DNA of 5,606 bases from an uncultured Bacteroidales bacterium (GTDB taxonomy: Bacteria > Bacteroidota > Bacteroidia > Bacteroidales > Muribaculaceae), in the NCBI GenBank assembly GCA_900554715.1, contig USIN01000130.1:1-5606 (forward strand), given 5' to 3'. Positions 1 through 5,606 of the stretch are shown here, in pieces. Below the pieces are notes generated by a model. That model searched no databases. It saw only the letters and a program-made list of their open reading frames with translations, and had not been told where the DNA came from. The position numbers and the translations under genes were made by a program. Positions within the stretch are counted from its first letter, which is position 1, and every line of letters begins with the position of its first letter.

Positions 1-1
1 T

Positions 2-2818
2 TCTATAACGCATAGTTCAGAAATTCCCTATATAACAGATGGTGGCTGCGACGGTCGGGGTTATTTGGTAAAAAATCAGGCCGGACTGTCATATTTGTTT
101 ACCACTCAAGACCGTACTAAATATGAATTTCACTATGGAAATCCGATGATACCGCAAATGCTGGACAGCATCTATTATGCTTCTGCGTGGCATCTCGACA
201 GAATAACAGATTTAAACGGTAACATAGTGGAGTATAGTTATCATAAAGCACCATCTACAGCGGTAGATTATCACGGTCATAGAGAATACAGGTACTTTAC
301 AGATGACGAGGCCGCACAAAGTAATTTAAACTATATTTATTCTATAAGCTCGGTTATTTATCACCCTCAGATTCTTGAAAAAATCAGTGGTGGCGGCATC
401 ACCATTTTATTTAACTACATTCATGAAATAAGCAATACAAAGCTTGTTCCATTATTGGAGAGTATTGAGATAAAAAGTGCCGATGGCAATAGCCGCAAAA
501 TTGAATTTAAATATGACAAACATGCCGTACCCCTATTAAAAAAAGTCATAGATCAGACAGATGTCATCCTGAGTTTTGACTATGATGATGTGAGTGGAGA
601 TGATTTTACGTTCTATCTTGATTCGCAGGATTTTGGCGGGTATAATAATGATAAAGATAACCAAGGAACTCTTATTCCTCGCATTTACAGAATGGGGCAA
701 AATGCCGACCGAAGTGTTGTCCCGGAGGCAAGCCGAAAAGGTGTACTTAATAAGATTACGTATCCGACAGGAGGTTATACGCAGCTTGTTTGGGAGAGTA
801 ATCAATTTAGCTATCTCAAAACCATAAAATATGAGGGTGATATAAACGATAACAGCCAAAATCCATTGGTCGTAAAAACTGTAGTTGATACATTACGGAT
901 GTGTCTTGATGATAATTACAAGAAGTTGAAAATAGACGATTATATCGTTTCTGATCAACAGACCATAACTCTTGATCCCACCCATTATTACGAGATGAAT
1001 CCGGCAAATCTGATGACGACAGATTATGAGCACAGTCACAGTTTTATGACTCCGGATAGTTACAGTTCGGTCAATCCATATCCTTTTCCTCATGTGACAA
1101 TAAAAAAGAAAGGTCAAAATAAAGTTGAACGTATTATATGTCTCGATAAAGAGACTATTGAACCTGACGGAGTAAAAAAACAAATTTATTTAGGCCTTCA
1201 GCCCGGGCATTATGAAATAGAACTTGTAAACCCTCTCGAAGTCGACGGGGCGCGAGATTTTCTCGAGGCTAATATGCGTTTCCATAATTCACCCGCTGGA
1301 AGAATTTATCTTATAAAATCCACAATCGATTCCATCACTACGCAAAAAGACAGAAATTATTGGTGCGGGTTGCGTATAGGGCAAATTATATCATCGACAG
1401 GTGATAAAAATAGTGAGCCGATATGTAAGACCTTTTATTATAATTACACGCTAAGTCCGTATGAGACAAGTGGTACGGTTCAGCTTCTGCCCGAATATAT
1501 TAACAACTACTATATTTGGTTTGCAATACAGAACGGAGCTATCGGATATAAGGGAAGTCTTGTCTATGGCATAGGTGAAACTGCATTCCCAAGCTGTCTG
1601 TCAGGCAGTATGTCGTCAATAGAGTATCCTGAAGTCAGAACGACTCAGAATAGACTCGGTGTCACCGAGCCATCATATTACTACGAAGCCTATTCATATA
1701 CAAGCGCCCGAACGCTCAATTATTGCGATTATAACAATTCACAGTTTCTGACTTTTCAGCCTATAGGGTCACGAATGTACACTTCACGAAGTCATTATCG
1801 AGGCAATCTGATGCGAAAGATTCAGACAGACAATGCAGGTATAAATAACGGTTTAGTAACAACATACGATTATAATATTTACGAATCGGGCAATACACCC
1901 ACCCTTACCACAAATGCTTTTACCGTCTGTGATTTTACACGGGCAGGCGGAGATAATCATGGCTACGGAGGCTATGATTACGGCATCGGCACATATTCGA
2001 TAATCCCGTACAACAAAACCATATCGTTCGAGAAGACAACCGAAAGCGACGGTCTGACCTCATATAAAAAGTATGATTATTTTTACGACAGTTATACCGA
2101 CCGTCTTGATTATAACCTCATAAAGTCAGTCTGCAGCGAAAGCTCCGAGGGAGATACAGTCACAACCTATTATACATATCCTCTCGGCAATGGCTCATAT
2201 CTGCCTATGGCCGAGACCGAGGTGACAGTGTGCGGCGACGCCGTCATGTCAGCCAAAAGAACCGAATACGACTCGTTGACGCGGATGCCGCTGAAAGTCT
2301 ACGAACTTAACGGAGCTGCCGATGTCTCCAGCATCGTGCCGGTAGCTCAGGCCACCACCGCATATCAGAAAGAGATGATTTCTCGTCTGACCTATGAATA
2401 TGTATATAACAGTTCAGGCAATATAGTCGAAATCAAATACCGCGGAGTGCCGCTTGTGTCATACATCTGGGGCTACAACGGCATGTATCCCATCATCGAA
2501 GCCAAAAATATCGGTCATGAAACCCTTGAGGCAAAGGCCCTGTCGGCCGGACTGACAAAAGCGAACCTCGACGGACAGAAGACCGTCAGCCAGCAGGAGA
2601 TAAACCGCATCGCCGGACGCCTGCGCACCCTTCTGCCCGACAGCGACATCAGTTCGATATATTATCACTGGCTGCTCGGTGTTGTCGAGACCGTCGACGC
2701 CCGGGGCATCTCGACCACATTCGATTATGACCGCCGCGGCCGTCTGACCGAGGTGCGTGATTTCAACGATTTTCTCATCAATAAATATGAATACCACTAT
2801 GCGAGCGACCGTGATTAA
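2..2818 (+). CDS. RHS/YD-repeat-like secreted protein, 5'-truncated by the window edge
   Basis: The frame is open from base 2 to the TAA at 2816-2818 (938 residues visible). The TTG at 65 is only the first possible start inside the window; the codons before it read as in-family sequence, so the true start lies upstream. The N-terminal visible part has the pattern of Bacteroidota RHS-type shells: an FTTQDRTKYEFHYG segment (nt ~101-142), then a WHLDRITDLNGNIVEYSY segment (~188-241), GGYTQLVWE (~770-796) and WCGLRIGQI (~1361-1387). The C-terminal part has YD-like motifs and ends in the hallmark SYIWGYNGMYPIIEAKN (2459-2509), TTFDYDRRGRLTEVRD (2714-2761) and KYEYHYA. From family knowledge it is probably an exported beta-strand shell protein; its partner or substrate is unknown. 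No toxin-like domain follows the last repeat. The first ~2100 nt are AT-rich, while the rest matches the GC-rich neighbours. Gene 2 starts inside its last codons. The family call is firm; the function is not. Confidence 0.88.
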   Translation, partial: SITHSSEIPYITDGGCDGRGYLVKNQAGLSYLFTTQDRTKYEFHYGNPMIPQMLDSIYYASAWHLDRITDLNGNIVEYSYHKAPSTAVDYHGHREYRYFTDDEAAQSNLNYIYSISSVIYHPQILEKISGGGITILFNYIHEISNTKLVPLLESIEIKSADGNSRKIEFKYDKHAVPLLKKVIDQTDVILSFDYDDVSGDDFTFYLDSQDFGGYNNDKDNQGTLIPRIYRMGQNADRSVVPEASRKGVLNKITYPTGGYTQLVWESNQFSYLKTIKYEGDINDNSQNPLVVKTVVDTLRMCLDDNYKKLKIDDYIVSDQQTITLDPTHYYEMNPANLMTTDYEHSHSFMTPDSYSSVNPYPFPHVTIKKKGQNKVERIICLDKETIEPDGVKKQIYLGLQPGHYEIELVNPLEVDGARDFLEANMRFHNSPAGRIYLIKSTIDSITTQKDRNYWCGLRIGQIISSTGDKNSEPICKTFYYNYTLSPYETSGTVQLLPEYINNYYIWFAIQNGAIGYKGSLVYGIGETAFPSCLSGSMSSIEYPEVRTTQNRLGVTEPSYYYEAYSYTSARTLNYCDYNNSQFLTFQPIGSRMYTSRSHYRGNLMRKIQTDNAGINNGLVTTYDYNIYESGNTPTLTTNAFTVCDFTRAGGDNHGYGGYDYGIGTYSIIPYNKTISFEKTTESDGLTSYKKYDYFYDSYTDRLDYNLIKSVCSESSEGDTVTTYYTYPLGNGSYLPMAETEVTVCGDAVMSAKRTEYDSLTRMPLKVYELNGAADVSSIVPVAQATTAYQKEMISRLTYEYVYNSSGNIVEIKYRGVPLVSYIWGYNGMYPIIEAKNIGHETLEAKALSAGLTKANLDGQKTVSQQEINRIAGRLRTLLPDSDISSIYYHWLLGVVETVDARGISTTFDYDRRGRLTEVRDFNDFLINKYEYHYASDRD
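800..1357 (+). other. Insert-like ~185-residue region within gene 1, beta-rich
   Basis: As I recall the family, the conserved GGYTQ-type segment (ends ~796 here) and the GLRI-type segment (from ~1361) are usually closer together. Here about 185 residues lie between them. The stretch is rich in alternating hydrophobic and polar residues and has a phrase typical of beta-sandwich domains, LQPGHYEIELVNP (nt ~1196-1234), preceded by a lysine-rich strand (VTIKKKGQNKV). It may be an inserted accessory domain with a jelly-roll-like fold, perhaps for ligand binding, but no family is recognised. A line sampled inside it (1081-1140) has only about 28 % GC by hand count, the lowest of the lines I counted. 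Boundaries are approximate. Confidence 0.4.
2100..2220. other. Base-composition boundary inside gene 1
   Basis: Hand counts of 60-base lines give about 38 % GC at 121-180 and 541-600, 28 % at 1081-1140, 37 % at 2041-2100, 47-48 % at 2101-2220, 57 % at 2221-2280 and 67 % at 2581-2640. The high value continues through genes 2 and 3 (63 % at 5221-5280). Two sampled lines before the boundary (1921-2040) are already at 45-48 %, so the change is steep but not a single-base step. The reading frame is intact across it. This suggests a mosaic gene, but it does not show which part is foreign. Confidence 0.7.
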
Positions 2819-2866
2819 AACAGCGGCGGCACTGATTTTGCCGCTTATATCGTGGACGACAGCCGG
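2787..2866 (+). other. Signal peptide of gene 2
   Basis: The first ~27 residues have the tripartite layout of a Sec signal: a short polar start with R6 and K11, the core AAALILPLISW, and small residues T, A and G after it. No cysteine lies at the cleavage site. The end position is approximate. Confidence 0.65.
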
Positions 2867-3881
2867 CGGCGTGTCACCCGAACTTAACTCGCCGCGCATA
2901 GGCGACAGACTCGACATAGCCGTCCTTGCAGGCCCGCCCTCGTTCACAGATTCGCTCAGGCTGTGCCCCGATCTGTCGGACATATCCGTCAGACACACCG
3001 AACAGCTGTCGGTATGGGCCGCAGCTCCGGGCGACACCCTTACCGCGATGTGCATAACCCAGGGACGCAAGACCGAAGAACTTGTCCTTGACGGCGGCGT
3101 CTATCTGTGCCGCACCCGTCAGACTCCCGGTTTCTACCGCCGCTATGACAGCGCGTGGCCCCACGGCGTGATAAAAGAGGACTCGCAGGCCGACACAGTG
3201 TCCGCCTCAGGCCGTGCCGACGGCATCTCGTCATACAGGACGTCGGGACGATACCGCATGACGACAGCCTCCGGCCTCAGAATCGTCACTCCCGACGGCG
3301 ACATTGCCGGCAATGTCGAGTGCGTTATCCGTGAGGTCGACGACCGTATGTTTTTTGACGGAGACAGCACCGTGTGTATCCACCGCGGCACCGACAAGGC
3401 GTGGTATGTCCCCGGCTACCGCTATCCGGTGCTCCGGCAGCAGCATGACCTGCTTCTGAGCGAAGAGGGCGACACCATAGACAGCCGTGTGACATGGGAG
3501 GCGCTGGCCCTTTCGGAACAGGAAGCCGCCATAGAGAACGACCCTGTCAACAGTGAGATACGCCGGCTCATCAAAGAACAGAAAGACGCCCCCGGCAACA
3601 ACAGTAGAAATACATCAGACAAAGACAGATCTAAAGGCAGGCTCCATCAGTCGGTGAGCATAGACTATGCCGCAAACACAGTCAGTATAAACCGTACTCC
3701 CGGCGACAGCCGCTTCATCGACATGATGCTGTGTGACATCGGCGGACGTGTATATCAGAGCCGTGTCTTCGGCGATGACGCGCAGTCTGTCACCCTGTCG
3801 CTTGACGGTCTCGCTCCGTCGACCTATCTGATATGCATCCGCACGACCGACGAGCCGATAATCTGCAAGTTTAACCTTTAA
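2787..3881 (+). CDS. Secreted protein with putative C-terminal sorting-type domain, partner of the RHS genes
   Basis: I chose the ATG at 2787 (364 residues) because the bases before it are AT-rich (aataaat), as is usual in Bacteroidota, and because it gives a good signal peptide: R6 and K11, then the hydrophobic run AAALILPLISW, with likely cleavage near TTA-GG. The ATG at 2799 is also possible; the frame is open back to a GTG at 2757. After the signal come PRIGDRLD and a mid-region GLRIVTPDGDIAGNV (residues 163-177), then WYVPGYRYPVL (206-216). I recall similar PRxGD ... PDGD ... W-Y-x-x-GYRYP layouts in Bacteroides proteins of unknown function. Residues ~258-288 are a polar linker rich in K, D, N and S. 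Residues ~289-364 look like a small beta-sandwich ending in YLICIRTTDEPIICKFNL, resembling T9SS type A sorting domains or DUF3244-like domains. It overlaps gene 1 by 32 nt and sits 11 nt before gene 3, so it probably works with them at the cell surface. Its exact role is unknown. Confidence 0.85.
   Translation: MNTTMRATVIKTAAALILPLISWTTAGGVSPELNSPRIGDRLDIAVLAGPPSFTDSLRLCPDLSDISVRHTEQLSVWAAAPGDTLTAMCITQGRKTEELVLDGGVYLCRTRQTPGFYRRYDSAWPHGVIKEDSQADTVSASGRADGISSYRTSGRYRMTTASGLRIVTPDGDIAGNVECVIREVDDRMFFDGDSTVCIHRGTDKAWYVPGYRYPVLRQQHDLLLSEEGDTIDSRVTWEALALSEQEAAIENDPVNSEIRRLIKEQKDAPGNNSRNTSDKDRSKGRLHQSVSIDYAANTVSINRTPGDSRFIDMMLCDIGGRVYQSRVFGDDAQSVTLSLDGLAPSTYLICIRTTDEPIICKFNL
3299..3318. repeat. Perfect 20-bp palindrome inside gene 2
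   Basis: The left arm CGACATTGCC is followed directly by its exact reverse complement, with no spacer. It spans the codons for D172 to V177 of gene 2, so both strands read D-I-A-G-N-V in the matching frames. About 0.005 such palindromes are expected by chance in a random sequence of this length. No function is known; it could be a DNA-protein dyad or coincidence favoured by codon choice. Confidence 0.9.
3651..3878 (+). other. Putative C-terminal sorting or beta-sandwich domain of gene 2
   Basis: The last ~76 residues follow a low-complexity polar linker. They show the strand pattern of Bacteroidota C-terminal sorting domains: SVSIDYAANTVSI, then MLCDIGGRVYQSRV (matching the usual 'i.d..Gr.v....' strand), VTLSLDGLAPSTYLICIRT (matching 'l...l.G.Y.v.v') and a short final strand CKFNL (matching 'kf.l'). 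In the T9SS such a domain directs export across the outer membrane and is then cleaved. The related DUF3244-like fold is an alternative that need not imply T9SS. The terminal strand has two cysteines near it, and the usual 'G-x-Y' is S-T-Y here, so the match is imperfect. Confidence 0.55.
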
Positions 3882-3892
3882 CATCCAAGCCG

Positions 3893-3964
3893 ATGAAAAA
3901 CCCGATACAACCAAAGCTCATTCTTGCCGCTGTCGCCATCGCAGTGTCGGCCTCGGCTGCGGCC
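3893..3964 (+). other. Signal peptide of gene 3
   Basis: Residues 1-24 have two lysines (K2, K8), a 12-residue alanine, valine, isoleucine and leucine-rich core, and small residues at the -3 and -1 positions (A20/A22 or A22/A24). No lipobox cysteine is present, so it is a Sec type I signal and the protein is exported rather than lipid-anchored. Confidence 0.85.
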
Positions 3965-5606
3965 AACAACGGCGACAACTATATACGGTCGCTGACCTTC
4001 CTCGACAGCTGCGGCTCGTCCCTGCGGGCGCGCGTCTCGACGGTGTACTATGACGGCATGGGGCGCGAAGCGCTCACGGTGACAGGCGTGGCCGCAGACC
4101 CCGGCGGCCTCGTATGCCTGCGCAAAGACTACGACCTGCGCGGCAACGTCGAGAAAGAATGGCTGCCCGTGCCGGGTGATGCCGCCTGCCTCAGCGGCAG
4201 CGCCCACCTCGCGAAAGCACGGACATTCTACGGCAACGACGAAGTCGCCTATACGTCATACAGATATGAACTCTCGGGGCGCAACCGCATCACCGACAGC
4301 TACGGTCCCGGCAAATACTGGAAAAACCACGGTGTCAGAACCTCGTGGCACAAAAACACGGACTCGGGCGACTACAGCTGCAGGAAACTGACAGTCGGGA
4401 CATCAACGGGCAAGGTAAAATGCAGCGACGTCTATTCGGCCGGAGCGCTTAGAATAACAGAGACAGAAGATCCCGACGGCATGCGCACACTTGTTTTCGA
4501 AGACCGCCTCGGCCGCAAGATACTCGAGCGGCGCATCGGTGTGACAAACGGCTATGCTGTCACCGCCGACACCCGCTTTGTCTACGACCGCCGCGGCGAC
4601 CTGCGTTATGTCATCAGCCCCGAAGGCTGCCGCTATCTGTCCGAAGGCGAATATACATCGTACTATCTCGAGCGCTACGCCCAGTGCTTCGATTACGACG
4701 CGCAGCACCGCTGCGTCAGCAGCCGCATGCCCGGCTGCGGCGCCGTCGAATATGTCTACGACCGTCTGGGCAATGTCATCTTCACCTCTGACGCCGAACA
4801 ACGCATGCGCTCAGAGTGGACGATGACAAAATATGACCCGCGTCACCGTCCCGCCCTGCGCGGCACAGTCACCATGACCGGACATAACCGTCAGAGCCTT
4901 CAGACAACCTACGGCGACTCCCTGCTGACCGAGACGTTCAGGCCCGGCGAGGGTTATATCGAAACATACCTCCAGTATACATGGCACCACGGGCCGAAGT
5001 CGTTCACTCCATATATGGCCTGGTACTATGACAGCTACGACTTCATGACCGGAGCCAACAGCGGCGGCAAGGCTTCATTCGAGCAATGCGACGGCAGCTT
5101 CACGACGCAGGGCCTCTGCACGGGCACCGCGATGCTTGACGCCGACAGCAACTACTGGCTGACGGCCATGAAATATGACGGCAAGGGCAATGTCATCCGT
5201 CAGACCATGTGGGACTGCTGGCTTCAGGACGTGCGCTTCACCGTCGAGACCCGCTACGACTTCGTCAACCAGCCCGTCAGCCGCACGGAGACACTTGAAA
5301 GCGTCTCCGAGGGTATGGTAACGGGCAGCAACAGCGCGCGCTTCGACATGGCCTATGACGATTACGGGCGGCTGACAAAACAGACCCTGACGGTAGACGG
5401 CAAAACGCCCGTCACCATAGGACAATATGAATATGACGCCGTGGGGCGGCTTGTCAGGACAAGCGGCGCCGTCGATGTCAGCTATGCCTACGACATACGT
5501 TCGCATCTTATTTCGACCGACAGCGACGTCTACGGCGAGACCGCCGTCTATGACAACCCCGACGGCCTCGCCGGCCAAAGCTACAGTTGGGTCAACCGCA
5601 TCACCG
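3893..5606 (+). CDS. RHS/YD-repeat protein with DUF6443-type N-terminus, 3'-truncated by the window edge
   Basis: The ATG at 3893 opens a frame with no stop to the window end (571 codons visible). The start is supported by a clean signal peptide: MKNPIQPK, a hydrophobic run LILAAVAIAVSASAAA, and likely cleavage after residue 22 or 24. Residues 30-95 match the DUF6443-type N-terminus of Bacteroidota RHS proteins: NYIRSLTFLD, VYYDGMGR (51-58), KDYDLRGNVEKEWLPVPG (78-95). YD-like repeats follow: VYDRRGD (230-236), a family-typical PEG segment, YVYDRLGN (287-294), MKYDGKGN (426-433), AYDDYGRL (487-494) and YEYDAVGRL (512-520), among others. Such proteins form exported beta-strand shells and often carry a variable C-terminal toxin or enzyme domain, which here would be outside the window, as would the RHS core hallmark. 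The start is 11 nt after gene 2, with no Shine-Dalgarno sequence, so co-translation is likely. Twelve cysteines in 571 residues is more than I would expect. Confidence 0.9.
   Translation, partial: MKNPIQPKLILAAVAIAVSASAAANNGDNYIRSLTFLDSCGSSLRARVSTVYYDGMGREALTVTGVAADPGGLVCLRKDYDLRGNVEKEWLPVPGDAACLSGSAHLAKARTFYGNDEVAYTSYRYELSGRNRITDSYGPGKYWKNHGVRTSWHKNTDSGDYSCRKLTVGTSTGKVKCSDVYSAGALRITETEDPDGMRTLVFEDRLGRKILERRIGVTNGYAVTADTRFVYDRRGDLRYVISPEGCRYLSEGEYTSYYLERYAQCFDYDAQHRCVSSRMPGCGAVEYVYDRLGNVIFTSDAEQRMRSEWTMTKYDPRHRPALRGTVTMTGHNRQSLQTTYGDSLLTETFRPGEGYIETYLQYTWHHGPKSFTPYMAWYYDSYDFMTGANSGGKASFEQCDGSFTTQGLCTGTAMLDADSNYWLTAMKYDGKGNVIRQTMWDCWLQDVRFTVETRYDFVNQPVSRTETLESVSEGMVTGSNSARFDMAYDDYGRLTKQTLTVDGKTPVTIGQYEYDAVGRLVRTSGAVDVSYAYDIRSHLISTDSDVYGETAVYDNPDGLAGQSYSWVNRIT

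Noticed and set aside
65..67. TTG at 65 as the start of gene 1
   Set aside because: The same frame is open to the left edge and its codons read as in-family RHS sequence, so the gene begins upstream of the window.
1655..1669. Inverted repeat CTCGGTG / CACCGAG with a one-base spacer
   Set aside because: Arms of 7 bp inside a coding region can occur by chance. The one-base loop is too short for a hairpin, and no T-run follows, so it is not a terminator.
2459..3070. 203-codon open frame on the minus strand
   Set aside because: It lies antisense across the gene 1 tail and gene 2, in GC-rich sequence where stop codons are rare. The translation has no recognisable domain, and both + strand genes are well supported.
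3882..3892. Promoter or regulatory site between genes 2 and 3
   Set aside because: The gap is only 11 nt, with no Bacteroidota -7 TAnnTTTG element in it, so shared transcription is more likely.
3878..4207. 109-codon minus-strand frame and the 71-codon plus-strand frame at 4176-4391
   Set aside because: They lie over the start of gene 3, which has a clear signal peptide and DUF6443-type motifs in its own frame.
4403..4801. 132-codon minus-strand frame and the 90-codon plus-strand frame at 4554-4826
   Set aside because: Both lie within gene 3 in other frames and show low-complexity A, S and T or A, V and D translations, with no domain.
4583..5520. Short exact DNA matches between YD motifs, such as gaccgccgcggc (2729 and 4585) and gggcaatgtcatc (about 4768 and 5187)
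   Set aside because: They follow from the shared Y-D-x-x-G repeat in the proteins and the strong GC codon preference, so they are not mobile or recombination repeats by themselves.
5075..5578. 167-codon open frame on the minus strand
   Set aside because: It is fully antisense to the YD-repeat region of gene 3. Its valine, alanine and glycine-rich translation is typical of a reversed GC-rich gene.

Overview
The window looks like a chromosomal segment of a Bacteroidota member, probably of the order Bacteroidales. The evidence is the type of YD-repeat (RHS-like) proteins, a putative C-terminal sorting-type domain in the middle gene, the lack of Shine-Dalgarno sequences before the starts, and very tight gene packing. 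The GC-rich part (roughly 55-65 % by hand counts of sample lines) would suit Muribaculaceae or Rikenellaceae, but this placement is inference.

Three genes on the + strand fill the window. Gene 1 (2..2818, start lies outside the window) is a large RHS/YD-type exoprotein with no toxin domain at its end. Gene 2 (2787..3881) overlaps gene 1 by 32 nt. It encodes a small secreted protein with a signal peptide, a WYVPGYRYP motif, a polar linker and a C-terminal beta-sandwich resembling a type IX secretion (T9SS) sorting domain. Gene 3 (3893 to beyond 5606) starts 11 nt after gene 2. It is a second RHS/YD protein of the DUF6443 type, with a signal peptide and at least ten YD-like motifs, and it runs off the right edge with no stop codon.

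Overlap and spacing suggest one transcription and translation unit for a set of cell-surface or secreted proteins. RHS/YD proteins form beta-strand shells, and in many systems the most C-terminal part is a variable toxin. Here that end of gene 3 lies outside the window, so no toxin or immunity gene can be claimed.

The most notable features are a sharp base-composition change inside gene 1 (about 28-40 % GC up to roughly 2100, then 57-67 %), a roughly 185-residue insert-like region in the AT-rich half of gene 1, a perfect 20-bp palindrome inside gene 2, and the RHS / small sorting-domain protein / RHS gene order. I saw no tRNA, rRNA, CRISPR array, insertion sequence or convincing terminator. 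There is no non-coding stretch longer than 11 nt.
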